Shown here: positions 53,485-62,083 of the stretch, one piece after another
Numbering within the stretch: position 1 is the first letter of the stretch
How the letters are laid out: every line of letters starts with the position of its first letter
NCBI GenBank assembly: GCA_030657355.1
Contig: CP131056.1
Location: forward strand, 2,934,501 to 2,998,500
Source: Radicibacter daui
Lineage (GTDB): Bacteria > Pseudomonadota > Alphaproteobacteria > Radicibacterales > Radicibacteraceae
Length of the DNA stretch: 64,000 bases
Reading direction: 5' to 3'
Position numbers and translations under genes: made by a program
Notes under the pieces: model-generated
Told to the model about the DNA's origin: nothing
The model's database searches: none
Seen by the model: the letters and a program-made list of their open reading frames with translations, nothing else

Positions 53485-55266
53485 TTAGTGCGAATGCCGC
53501 GGCACGCCGCGTTCGCCCAGCACATCCAGATAGAAGGTCGCCGGCTCAAGGCAGGCGCCGGTCGAGAGCTGCCCCACCTGCTCGCGGTACATCTGCTGCC
53601 ATGGGGTCTGGTTCCTGAGCGTCGGCGCTACCAGCGCCGCGCGCCGGCTTTCCATCTCCGCCTCATCCACCAGCAGGTCGACCCGGTCGCTATTGAGGTC
53701 GAGCCGGATCAGATCGCCGGTACGCAGGATGGCAAGGCCGCCACCCACCGCCGCTTCCGGCGATACATTGAGGATGGAGGGGCTGGCCGAGGTGCCGCTC
53801 TGGCGCCCGTCGCCCATGGTGGGAAGCTGGGCGATACCCTGCCGAACCAACCGGTCCGGTGGCAGCATGTTGACCACCTCCGCCGAGCCCGGATAACCGA
53901 CCGGGCCGCAATTGCGGATAACGAGAATGCAGTTGGCATCGACATCAAGCGACGGGTCGTTGATGCGGCCGTGATAATCCTCCGGCCCCTCGAACACGAT
54001 AGCGCGCAGCGTCACCACATTCTCGGCGCCCGGCGCGGAGAGATAACGCTGGCGGAATTCCTCGCTGATAACGGAGGCCTTCATGACCGCCGCATCAAAG
54101 AGATTGCCAGAGAGCACGACGAAACCGGCGCGCTCCTTGAGCGGTTCGGCCATCGAGCGTATCACCCGGCGGTCGGGCTCCGGCACCTTTGCGATCTGCT
54201 CCGCCATGCTGGTGCCACCCACGGTGCGCGCCTCGCCGCGGATGAGGCCGCCACGATTGAGTTCCGCCAGCACCGCCGGCATGCCGCCCGCCCGATGGAA
54301 GGATTCCCCGAGCCAGGCACCGGCCGGCTGGCAATCAACCAGCAGCGGCACATTGCGGCCGACGCGCTGCCAGTCCTCCAGCGAGAGGTCGACGCCCAGA
54401 TGCCGGGCAATGGCGATAAGATGTGGCGGGCAGTTGCTGGAGGCGCCGATGGCGGAAGCCGCCACGATGGCATTCTCGAACGCCGCCTTGGTCATGACGT
54501 CCGACGGGCGCAGGTTTTCCGTTACCAGCGAGACGATGCGCTTGCCGGTGGCATAGGCCATCTGCCCGCGCTCCCGGTAGGGGCCGGGAATGGAAGCGCA
54601 GCCAGGCAGCGACATGCCCAGCGCCTCGGCAAGGCAGTTCATGGAAAGGGCCGTGCCCATGGTGTTGCAGTGGCCGACCGACGGGGCGGAGGCTGCTGCC
54701 ATCTCCATGAACTCGGCATAATCGATCTCGCCGGCGGCATGGCGCTGGCGCGCTTCCCAGATCACGGCGCCGGAGCCGGCAAGCCGGCCGCGCCAGTGCC
54801 CGTCGAGCATCGGCCCGCCGGAGAGAACGATGGCCGGCAGGTTGACGGTCGCCGCCGCCATCAGGCACGCCGGCGTGGTCTTGTCGCAGCCGGTGGTCAG
54901 CACCACGCCATCAAGCGGGTAGCCATGCAGCACTTCCACCAGCGAGAGATAGGCAAGGTTGCGGTCGAGCGCCGCGGTCGGGCGTTTGCCCGTTTCCTGC
55001 AGCGGATGGACCGGAAATTCCAGAGCGATGCCGCCGGCATCGCGGATGCCTTCCTTCACCCGCACCGCCAGTTCCAGATGATGGCGGTTGCAGGGGGCAA
55101 GATCACTGCCGGTCTGGGCAATGCCGATGATCGGCCGGCCGGACTGCAGCTCCTCGCGGGTCAGGCCAAAATTCAGGTAACGCTCCATATAAAGCGCGGT
55201 CATGCCCGGGTCGGCGGAATCGTCGAACCATTGCTGGCTGCGCAGTTTGGGTTTGTCGGTGGCCAT
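53485..55266 (-). CDS. Sugar-acid dehydratase, IlvD/Edd family (arabinonate/xylonate type)
   Basis: A 593-aa Fe-S dehydratase. Cluster Cys residues are in LAPCNRHH, TTGCDKTTPACLM and GHCNTMGT. The length and the missing IlvD-specific features place it with L-arabinonate/D-xylonate/D-fuconate dehydratases rather than dihydroxyacid dehydratase. It removes water from an aldonate to give a 2-keto-3-deoxy acid. It is the last gene of a minus-strand unit with a TRAP transporter, 100 nt downstream of dctP, so the TRAP likely imports its substrate. Confidence 0.88.
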   Translation of the reverse strand: MATDKPKLRSQQWFDDSADPGMTALYMERYLNFGLTREELQSGRPIIGIAQTGSDLAPCNRHHLELAVRVKEGIRDAGGIALEFPVHPLQETGKRPTAALDRNLAYLSLVEVLHGYPLDGVVLTTGCDKTTPACLMAAATVNLPAIVLSGGPMLDGHWRGRLAGSGAVIWEARQRHAAGEIDYAEFMEMAAASAPSVGHCNTMGTALSMNCLAEALGMSLPGCASIPGPYRERGQMAYATGKRIVSLVTENLRPSDVMTKAAFENAIVAASAIGASSNCPPHLIAIARHLGVDLSLEDWQRVGRNVPLLVDCQPAGAWLGESFHRAGGMPAVLAELNRGGLIRGEARTVGGTSMAEQIAKVPEPDRRVIRSMAEPLKERAGFVVLSGNLFDAAVMKASVISEEFRQRYLSAPGAENVVTLRAIVFEGPEDYHGRINDPSLDVDANCILVIRNCGPVGYPGSAEVVNMLPPDRLVRQGIAQLPTMGDGRQSGTSASPSILNVSPEAAVGGGLAILRTGDLIRLDLNSDRVDLLVDEAEMESRRAALVAPTLRNQTPWQQMYREQVGQLSTGACLEPATFYLDVLGERGVPRHSH

Positions 55267-55366
55267 GGAGCACTCACCTGCCTGAAGTAGTCGGGTATCG
55301 GTTGCGGAAAGAAGGGAGCGCGGGTTTTCCCCGCCCGCGCTCCCGGAACCATTGATACGGTAAGGC

Positions 55367-56377
55367 CTAGTTACGGGCGGCCTTGATGGCAGCCATCAGC
55401 TCGTTGCTGGTCTCTTCGCCATACTGCTTGGAGAACTTCTCGATCACCGGCTTCACCACCTCGCGCATGCGGTCAAGCTCGGCATCGGAAACCACGGTCA
55501 CCTGCATGCCGTCGGCCTTCAGTGCGTCCAGAGCCTTGGCGGTACCGGCACGGTTGTCCTTGCGCTCGAAATCGCGCGAGGCAACGGCGGCCTTCTCGAT
55601 CATGCCCTGCTCGGTGGAGGAAAGACCGTCCCACCACTTCTTGGAGGCCATGACGATCCACGGGCTGTAAACGTGCTTGGTGAGGCTCAGATACTTCTGC
55701 ACCTCATAGAACTTGGAGCTTTCGATGGTGTTGACCGGGTTTTCCTGGCCATCCACAACGCCGGTTTCCAGCGCCGAGAACAGCTCGGAGAAGGCCATCG
55801 GCACCGCGTTGGCGCCCATGGTCTGGAACACGTCGAGCGCCACCTGGTTCTGCATCACGCGCAGCTTGATGCCGGACAGGTCTTCAACCTTGGCGACCGG
55901 ATGGCTGTTGTTGGTCAGGTTGCGGAAGCCGTTTTCCCAATAGACGATGCCGACGAGGCCCTTCTCGTCGAGCTTCTTCATCAGCTTGGTGCCGAAGTCA
56001 CCATCCAGCACCGCGTCCGCTTCCTTTTCATTGTTGAAGAGGAAGGGGAAGTCAAAGACGCCATATTCCTTGACGATGCCGACCAGCGTGGCGGTGGAGC
56101 CAACCATCATTTCCTGCGCGCCGCCCTGGAGCGCCGACTGCATCTGGCTGTCAGAGCCGAGCGAGGCGCCGCCGAAGGTCATCATCTTGAGCTTGCCATC
56201 GCTGGCCTTGGCCAGCTCGTCGGCGAAATAACGCGCCGCACGGCCCTGCACGCTGTCCTCGTTGAGGCCGTAGCCAAAACGGATGTTGCGGGCCTTCACA
56301 TCGTCGGCGGCATGGGCGCCGGCGCTGACCATGGTCAGGGTTGCAGCGGCCATCACGATCTTGAGCAGTTTCGACAT
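55367..56377 (-). CDS. dctP: TRAP transporter solute-binding protein (DctP family)
   Basis: A 336-aa exported protein: signal peptide ending GAHA then ADD, and DctP-fold landmarks GYGLNEDSVQGRAARYFADEL, KLRVMQNQVALDVF (the Arg that holds the carboxylate) and VDGQENPVNTI. It binds an acidic solute, probably a hexuronate or aldonate given the neighbouring dehydratase and LacI. ATG 56377 follows GGAGG by about 9 nt. Confidence 0.92.
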   Translation of the reverse strand: MSKLLKIVMAAATLTMVSAGAHAADDVKARNIRFGYGLNEDSVQGRAARYFADELAKASDGKLKMMTFGGASLGSDSQMQSALQGGAQEMMVGSTATLVGIVKEYGVFDFPFLFNNEKEADAVLDGDFGTKLMKKLDEKGLVGIVYWENGFRNLTNNSHPVAKVEDLSGIKLRVMQNQVALDVFQTMGANAVPMAFSELFSALETGVVDGQENPVNTIESSKFYEVQKYLSLTKHVYSPWIVMASKKWWDGLSSTEQGMIEKAAVASRDFERKDNRAGTAKALDALKADGMQVTVVSDAELDRMREVVKPVIEKFSKQYGEETSNELMAAIKAARN

Positions 56378-56417
56378 CCTGGATTTCCTCCTGTTTTTTT
56401 GATGGTTTTTGTTGGGG

Positions 56418-57695
56418 TCAGTAAAGCCACCGGGCGGGAACGGTGATGAGCTGCGGGAAGAGAATGAACAGCCCGATAAGCCCGGTGTAGGCGGCGACAT
56501 AGGGCATGACCGCGGGGACGATCTGCTCCATGCGCACGCGGGTAATGCCGCAAACCGTGCTGAGCACGCTGCCGACCGGCGGCGTCAGCAGCCCGACTAC
56601 CCCCACCAGCACGAACATCACCCCGAAATAGACCGGGTCGATGTGTGCCTTGACCGCGAGCGGCATCAGCACGGGGCCGAGGATGAGGATGGTGGGGGTA
56701 AGGTCCATGGCGGTGCCGACCAGCAGCAGCAGGATGACCACCGCCAGCATGAAGAGCCGCGGATAATGCAGGAGCGGCCCGAGCAGCCCGGCCAGTTCAC
56801 CCGGCAGGTTGGCAAGCGTGATCATGTAGGCCGTAACCAGCGCGGCGGCGCACAGGAACAACACCACTGCCGTGGTCTTGGAAGCGGAGATGAGCAGCGC
56901 CAGCAGCTCCGGCAGCTTCAGCTCGCGGTAGACGAGCAGGCTGACGATCAGCGCATAGGCGGCGGCCACCACGGCGGCCTCGGTGGGAGTAAAGAGCCCG
57001 CCGCGCAGGCCGCCGATGATGAGGACCGGCAGCATGAGCGCCCAGCCCGCCCGGCGAAACGCCGTCCAGCGTTCGCCCCAGGACTGGCGTGGGCTGGGCG
57101 TCACCGCTTCGCGGCCGGTGGTGCGGGCCCACAGCAGCACCAGTACCACGCCCATCAGGATGCCCGGCATCACGCCGGCGAAGAACAGGCGGGTGATCGA
57201 GGTGTTGGTGGCAACGCCAAAGATGATGAAGGGCAGCGAGGGCGGGATGACCGGGCCGATGATGCCGCCGGCAGCCACCAGCGCGCTTGCCGGCTGCGCC
57301 CGGTAACCGTTGTTCTTCATCATCGGCACCAGCAAGGCCGCCAGCGCCGCCGTATCGGCAATCGCCGAGCCGGAAAGGCTGGCCAGCACCACGGCAGTGC
57401 CGATGGCGACATAACCGAGGCCGCCGCGCATATGGCCGACAAGGCTGACCGCCAGATCGACGATACGGCGCGACAGGCCGCCGGCATTCATGAGTTCGCC
57501 GGCCAGCATGAAGAAGGGCACGGCCATGAGCGGGAAATTATCCGCGCCGGCCAGCATGTTCTGCGCCAGCAGCTGGGAGTCGAAATATCCCAGATGGATC
57601 ATCATGGCGATGCCGCTCAGCATCAGCGCAAAGGCGATGGGCATGCCAAGCGCCATGAAGGCCAGCAGGACGACGAGGAAGATGGCGATGATCAT
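56418..57695 (-). CDS. dctM: TRAP transporter large permease (DctM family)
   Basis: A 425-aa membrane protein with about 12 helices and the family motifs GMPIAFALMLSG, FMLAGELMNAGG, SGSAIADTAA, AAGGIIGPVIPPSLPFII and PPVGSVLS. It provides the sodium-driven transport path. It lies 5 nt after dctQ and 40 nt before dctP. Confidence 0.94.
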   Translation of the reverse strand: MIIAIFLVVLLAFMALGMPIAFALMLSGIAMMIHLGYFDSQLLAQNMLAGADNFPLMAVPFFMLAGELMNAGGLSRRIVDLAVSLVGHMRGGLGYVAIGTAVVLASLSGSAIADTAALAALLVPMMKNNGYRAQPASALVAAGGIIGPVIPPSLPFIIFGVATNTSITRLFFAGVMPGILMGVVLVLLWARTTGREAVTPSPRQSWGERWTAFRRAGWALMLPVLIIGGLRGGLFTPTEAAVVAAAYALIVSLLVYRELKLPELLALLISASKTTAVVLFLCAAALVTAYMITLANLPGELAGLLGPLLHYPRLFMLAVVILLLLVGTAMDLTPTILILGPVLMPLAVKAHIDPVYFGVMFVLVGVVGLLTPPVGSVLSTVCGITRVRMEQIVPAVMPYVAAYTGLIGLFILFPQLITVPARWLY

Positions 57696-57700
57696 GTTCG

Positions 57701-58252
57701 TCAGCCCTCTGCGCCGGTATGGCCGTGATACGCCGCGATCTCAGCGTCGGTGAGGCGACCGGTCAGCAGCTTCCAGATTTCGGCAAGGATGATGGCCGCC
57801 ATGCTGACAGCGACGAACAGGCCCGCAACATTGAAGGTGGCGACGGGAATGCCGGTGACCGGCGTGACGTCGGAAAGGCCGATGATCGTCTGCTCCCAGC
57901 TGCCGGAGCCCAGCAGCCAGAGGATCCACAGGACCACGACATCATTGATCAACAGGCAAAGCCGCCGGCCGAGCGGCGGGAGGCGCCGCACCATCATGTC
58001 GACGCCGATATGGCCGCGTTCGCGCAGGGCCAGCACCGCCCCGATGAAGATCAGCCAGACGAAGGCGAGCCGGGCAAGCTCCTCGGACGCCGCAATGCCG
58101 GTGCCGAACAGATAACGCAGCACGACATTGACGAAGACCATGATCACCATCACCGCCAGGCACAGCCCGTTGATGAGTTCCAGCCCGCGAAAACTGCGAT
58201 TTATCGCCCGCGCCGCCGGTGAGGCGGCCTCTGCGGGCCCATCCGTGGACAT
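57701..58252 (-). CDS. dctQ: TRAP transporter small permease (DctQ family)
   Basis: A 183-aa membrane protein with four helices and the DctQ signature ASEELARLAFVWLIFIGAVLALRERGHIGVD (read as its core, EELARLAFVWLIFIGA and ERGHIGVD). It is first in the TRAP-dehydratase unit, 284 nt from the divergent LacI gene. Confidence 0.92.
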   Translation of the reverse strand: MSTDGPAEAASPAARAINRSFRGLELINGLCLAVMVIMVFVNVVLRYLFGTGIAASEELARLAFVWLIFIGAVLALRERGHIGVDMMVRRLPPLGRRLCLLINDVVVLWILWLLGSGSWEQTIIGLSDVTPVTGIPVATFNVAGLFVAVSMAAIILAEIWKLLTGRLTDAEIAAYHGHTGAEG

Positions 58253-58362
58253 GTTTTCCTCCCAGCGCCCGCTTGTCCGGGCTGTTTTTCTGAGACCCTG
58301 TGGAACAGCTTTCCGGCCCTGGCCGGCACTGCCCTGTTGTTCTTACGTTTGCAGTGACGCTT

Positions 58363-58378
58363 ATGTTAGCGCTAACAT
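58363..58378. promoter_or_regulatory. LacI/GntR-type operator 1
   Basis: The 16-bp perfect palindrome ATGTTAGCGCTAACAT lies 111 nt before dctQ. It matches the gluconate repressor consensus pattern ATGTTA-N4-TAACAT. Confidence 0.82.
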
Positions 58379-58443
58379 TTTTAGAAAGCAGGCAAAGCGT
58401 GAGCACCTGACCACCCAACCTGCCGTCCTCTTCATGGCGCAGC

Positions 58444-58459
58444 ATGTTAGCGCTATCAT
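58444..58459. promoter_or_regulatory. LacI/GntR-type operator 2
   Basis: ATGTTAGCGCTATCAT, one base from operator 1, lies 78 nt before the LacI start. The two sites are 81 bp apart centre to centre, which could allow looping. Confidence 0.75.
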
Positions 58460-58536
58460 GATTAAGTGCAAGCCAAAATCCTGCCCCTTCCGAAACCAGG
58501 AATATGCTAGGCCAAGGGGCCACCAAGAGGGTCTTC

Positions 58537-59565
58537 ATGCAGGGTCAAAAATCCCGGGCGTCCTTCCGTCGCCGCACGACGATGGCCGATGTCGCCCGCG
58601 ATGTCGGGGTCAGCGCCATTACCGTCTCCCGCGCCCTGCGCAATCCGGAGACGGTGAGCGAACCGGTACGCGAGCGCATTACCGAGGCCTGCCGCCGGCT
58701 GGGCTATGTGCCAAGCCGGGTGGCAAGTGCCCTCGCCTCGGCCCGCTCCAAAACCATCTCGGTACTGATCCCCTCCCTCACCAACATCGTGTTTGTGGAG
58801 GTGGTCGCCGGCATCAAACAGATCCTGGATGCGCTTGATTACCAGATGCTGATCGGCATCACCGGCTATGAAGACCAGATGGCCGAAGAGCGGCTTTTAA
58901 TGCAGCACCTTGAATATGCGCCGGACGGCATCCTGCTGACCGGCATTGACCAGAGCGAGACCGTCATCCGCCTGCTCGGGGATTTTTCCGTCCCTGCCGT
59001 GCATATGATGGACAGCAGCGAGCGGGCCGATTGCTCATGGGTGGGATTTTCAAACACCGATGCCGGGGCCATTGCCGGGCGCCATCTGCTGGAGACGGGG
59101 CGCCGGCACATCGCCATCGTCGCCGCCCAACTCGACCCGCGCTCGACCCGCCGCTGCGATGGCTGCCGCGATGTGCTGCAGGCTGCCGGCCACTATGATC
59201 CGGCACTCGATATCCGCGTGCCGCACTCCTCCTCCATCCCGCTCGGCGCGGAGCTGGTGCAGAAGCTGCTGCGCGAACATGAGGCGTGCGACGCCGTCTA
59301 TTTCTGCAATGACGACCTTGCCCATGGCGCGCTCTTCTGGTGCAGCCAGAACGGCGTGGCCGTGCCGGAGCGGTTGGCCGTTGTGGGCTTTCATGATTTC
59401 AGCGCCTCGGCCTGGACACCGCCGCCGCTCACCACCATCGAGACCCCGCGACAGGAAATCGGGCGCGAGGCCGCACGCCTGCTGATGGCCCGTATCGAGG
59501 ATCCCGGCCAGCCGGCCCGCCAGATCGATCTCGGCGCCCGCCTCATCCGCCGCGCGAGCAGCTGA
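58537..59565 (+). CDS. LacI-family repressor (GntR-like)
   Basis: A 342-aa protein. The LacI HTH lies at residues about 15-60 (TMADVARDVGVSAITVSRAL, then RRLGYVPSRVASALAS hinge), followed by the peripla_BP_3 sensor domain (ISVLIPSLTN, HMMDSSER, FCNDDLAHGALF and the C-terminal IETPRQEIGREAARLL). It resembles the gluconate repressor GntR. ATG 58537 has GAGGG 5 nt upstream. Its two operators flank the divergent TRAP/dehydratase unit, which it likely represses in absence of the sugar acid. Confidence 0.92.
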   Translation: MQGQKSRASFRRRTTMADVARDVGVSAITVSRALRNPETVSEPVRERITEACRRLGYVPSRVASALASARSKTISVLIPSLTNIVFVEVVAGIKQILDALDYQMLIGITGYEDQMAEERLLMQHLEYAPDGILLTGIDQSETVIRLLGDFSVPAVHMMDSSERADCSWVGFSNTDAGAIAGRHLLETGRRHIAIVAAQLDPRSTRRCDGCRDVLQAAGHYDPALDIRVPHSSSIPLGAELVQKLLREHEACDAVYFCNDDLAHGALFWCSQNGVAVPERLAVVGFHDFSASAWTPPPLTTIETPRQEIGREAARLLMARIEDPGQPARQIDLGARLIRRASS

Positions 59566-59573
59566 AACAAGGC

Positions 59574-59918
59574 TCAGGCATGGGCAGCCTGGCTGTCTGC
59601 CGGCGCTTCGTCCCGTTCGTTGAGGCCATAATCGCGCAGCACGCTTGCCACCCGCAGCCGGTAATCGGCAAACACGCCGCCGCGCCCCCTCGCCTGTGTG
59701 GCGCGGTGGCCGGGGCGATTGCGCCAGGCCGAAACGGCGGCTTCATCGCGCCAGAAGGAGAGTGACAGCAGCTTGCCCGGGTTGGTCAGGCTCTGGAAAC
59801 GCTCGATGGAGATAAAACCATCCATGGTCTCCAGCTCGCCGCGCAGCGCGGCGGCCAGATCGAGATAATGTTGGCCCTCGCCTTCGGCAGGCACGGCCTC
59901 AAAGATCACGGCAATCAT
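59574..59918 (-). CDS. Antibiotic biosynthesis monooxygenase-like (ABM) protein
   Basis: A 114-aa single ABM ferredoxin-like domain (MIAVIFEAVPAEGEGQHY, then MDGFISIERFQSLTNPGKLLSLSFWRDE) with a short acidic tail. It starts 25 nt after the P450 stop on the same strand and is likely co-transcribed. It could be a cofactor-free oxygenase acting on the P450 product or a detoxifier of quinones; the activity is not shown. Confidence 0.8.
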   Translation of the reverse strand: MIAVIFEAVPAEGEGQHYLDLAAALRGELETMDGFISIERFQSLTNPGKLLSLSFWRDEAAVSAWRNRPGHRATQARGRGGVFADYRLRVASVLRDYGLNERDEAPADSQAAHA

Positions 59919-59943
59919 CAGAGGTCTCCCGGAAACAAACAGG

Positions 59944-61146
59944 TCAGCTGAAAAGAGCAATGCGGGCATTGGCAAGCCGCAGCCAGGTGCCACCACCGGC
60001 ATCAAAACCGGCGACCAGTTGGCAGACTTCTGCTCTGCGGGGCAGCAGCGCCAGCAGCACCGCCTCGGCCACGGCAAAGGCGATTGCCTGCCCCGGGCAG
60101 GCGTGGCGCCCGCTGCCGAAAGTGGGCAGCCAGCGATTGTCCCGCGCCGGATCAAAACGTTCGGGCTCATCATACCGGGCCGGGTCATGGCTCGCCGCCG
60201 CAAACAACAGCAGTAGTCCGGCACCGGTCGGCAACGGCTCCCCGGCGAAATCCATCGCCTCACCGGCAAACCGCCGCGTGTTGTGAATGGGCGGATCATG
60301 GCGGGCAACTTCGCGCAGGAAGGCCTGCCGCCCAGCGGCGCTTTCAAGGTCCGCAAGGACAGCGGCCGGCAAACGCCCCAGGGCCAGCGCCACCGCGCCG
60401 ATCAACCCGGCGGTGGCATCGAAACTCTGGGTCAGGAAGCCGATGGCATTATCCAGTGCCACGTCGGCCGGGATGCCCTCCCGCGCTGCCTGCCGCACCA
60501 GTTCGGCAAGCGCGCCCTCGCCCGCCGCGGCGATCAGCTGTCGCAGCAGCGCTACCCCTTCGCTCCCCGCCCGGATGCCCCCGGCATCCGCACCGGGGGC
60601 AATCGCGGCGACAAGACCGGAAACCGGGCCGGTTTCTTCTGCAAGCAGGGGCGCAAGCGCGGCTTCCGGCACGCCAAGCAGCAAGGCTACCGTCAAGGGC
60701 GCCAGCACCTGCCGGGCGCGGGTCAGACGCGCCGCCAGCGGCGCCTCGCCGGCAAGGCCAATCAGCCTGCCGGCCCGTGCTGCGGCCACACTGATCTTCT
60801 CAGGCGTCAGGGCACCGAGAGTTGCCACTATCGCCCGCTTCAGCGCCTGCGGGGCCTCACCATCCGTCATGCGCACCAGCCGGCCAAAGAACTGGCCGGC
60901 CTCACTCCCCAGTAGCGTCGGGGGCACCGGCTCGGCCGGTGGGCGCACAAGCAGGCGCGGATCGGCAAGCGCCGCTTCCACCAGATCGGCAGAGGCGACG
61001 ATCCAGAGACCGGAGGCGGGATCGAAACCGAAGGGCCGGTTTACGGCAAGCGCCGCGTAATAACGATAAGGCGCGGGATGAAAAGCCGCTGTCAGCGGCG
61101 TCGGCTCGCCTGCCCCCGCGTTTTGCCGTTCTGCAATTCCCGACAT
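59944..61146 (-). CDS. Cytochrome P450
   Basis: A 400-aa soluble P450. The heme loop is FGSGRHACPG with Cys350, and the K-helix ExxR is Glu279-Arg282 (REVARHD). In the I-helix the usual acid-alcohol pair reads SFDATAG: Asp243 is followed by Ala244 and Thr245, so the conserved Thr is shifted or absent. GGAGAGG lies 5 nt before ATG 61146; a GTG 18 nt earlier is less likely. No ferredoxin or reductase is adjacent. Substrate unknown. Confidence 0.88.
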   Translation of the reverse strand: MSGIAERQNAGAGEPTPLTAAFHPAPYRYYAALAVNRPFGFDPASGLWIVASADLVEAALADPRLLVRPPAEPVPPTLLGSEAGQFFGRLVRMTDGEAPQALKRAIVATLGALTPEKISVAAARAGRLIGLAGEAPLAARLTRARQVLAPLTVALLLGVPEAALAPLLAEETGPVSGLVAAIAPGADAGGIRAGSEGVALLRQLIAAAGEGALAELVRQAAREGIPADVALDNAIGFLTQSFDATAGLIGAVALALGRLPAAVLADLESAAGRQAFLREVARHDPPIHNTRRFAGEAMDFAGEPLPTGAGLLLLFAAASHDPARYDEPERFDPARDNRWLPTFGSGRHACPGQAIAFAVAEAVLLALLPRRAEVCQLVAGFDAGGGTWLRLANARIALFS

Positions 61147-61284
61147 CTGCACCTCTCCCGCCACCCGTTTCAGGCAGGGAAGATAGGGCGGCTGCGACGG
61201 CGATGTTTCGGCCTCGGCCGAATTGTCGGTTCAGCTCTTGCGGGCACTTCCTGAGCTTCACCTGAATCCGGCAACAAAGCATCA

Positions 61285-61313
61285 TTGATCCCGAATTGGG
61301 ACCGCGCTAGTAT
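61285..61313 (+). promoter_or_regulatory. higBA promoter overlapping a palindromic operator
   Basis: TTGATC (61285-61290) and TAGTAT (61308-61313) are 17 nt apart. TCCC-GAATT-GGGA (61289-61301) overlaps the -35 and spacer. The expected transcript start is at or next to ATG 61320, so higB is probably leaderless and the site suited to HigA autorepression. Confidence 0.65.
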
Positions 61314-61319
61314 TGGTGC

Positions 61320-61643
61320 ATGAGGATCATCGCCCGCCGCACCTTGCGAGAGTTCTGCGATAACCTCGCCGGACACAAGGACCATCAGGCGGTCAAAGCC
61401 GCCCTCGATGCCTGGTTCAGCGAAGTCAGCAAGGCCCTCTGGGCCACACCGGCTGACATCAGACGGCGTTACGCAACAGCGAGCATCGTTGATGCGGAGC
61501 GGGTTGTCTTCAACATCAAGGGCAATGACTACCGGCTTATCGTCGCCATTGATTTCGAAAAGCACCTCGTCTGGATCAAATGGATCGGCACCCACAAGGC
61601 CTATTACAGGATCGATGTAACGGAGATAAACCATGGCAACTGA
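61320..61643 (+). CDS. higB: HigB-family mRNA interferase toxin
   Basis: A 107-aa RelE-fold toxin of the HigB family (MRIIARRTLREF, ALDAWFSEVSKALW, VVFNIKGNDYRLIVAIDFEK, WIKWIGTHKAYYRID). The basic residues and C-terminal His-Tyr cluster are placed as in ribosome-dependent endonucleases. No Shine-Dalgarno precedes the ATG. It overlaps higA by 11 nt; toxin-first order is normal for higBA. Confidence 0.9.
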   Translation: MRIIARRTLREFCDNLAGHKDHQAVKAALDAWFSEVSKALWATPADIRRRYATASIVDAERVVFNIKGNDYRLIVAIDFEKHLVWIKWIGTHKAYYRIDVTEINHGN

Positions 61644-62013
61644 GCTGAAACCGATCCGCAGCGAAGCCGATTACGAAAGCGCCCTTGCCGAGGTTGAACG
61701 GCTGTGGGGCGCCAGGAGCGGCACCACTGACGGTGACCGGCTCGACGTGCTGGCAACGCTGATCGAGGTTTACGAGGCGCAGCACTACCCCATGGACCCG
61801 CCCGATCCGATAGCCGCCATCGAATTCCGCATGGAACAACAGGGCCTGAGCCGGAAGGATCTGGAGCCGATTTTTGGTACGCGCAGCCGCACTTCGGAGA
61901 TCCTTAACCGGCGACGCAGCCTCTCGATCGAGATGATCCGCAAGCTGCACGACCAGCTCGGCATCTCTGCCGACATCCTGATCCAGCCAACCGGACGCGG
62001 CGAGGCCGCCTGA
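61633..62013 (+). CDS. higA: HigA-family antitoxin (XRE HTH)
   Basis: A 126-aa protein. Its N-terminal half (RSEADYESALAEVERLW) is the toxin-binding region of the long HigA type, and the XRE HTH lies about residues 62-115 (MEQQGLSRKDLEPIFGTRSRTSEILNRRR, core SRKDLEPIFGTRSRTSEIL). It should neutralise HigB and repress the shared promoter. Confidence 0.9.
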   Translation: MATELKPIRSEADYESALAEVERLWGARSGTTDGDRLDVLATLIEVYEAQHYPMDPPDPIAAIEFRMEQQGLSRKDLEPIFGTRSRTSEILNRRRSLSIEMIRKLHDQLGISADILIQPTGRGEAA

Positions 62014-62030
62014 CAGATCGACACAAACAA

Positions 62031-62066
62031 AAAACGGGCGGCCCTAGAGAGCCGCCCGTCTCTTTT
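62031..62066. terminator. Bidirectional terminator between higBA and katG
   Basis: ACGGGCGGC (62034-62042) pairs with GCCGCCCGT (62051-62059) around an 8-nt loop. The plus side ends CTCTTTTC; the minus side reads into T6. Confidence 0.85.
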
Positions 62067-62083
62067 CATCCGTCCGCTCTCGA

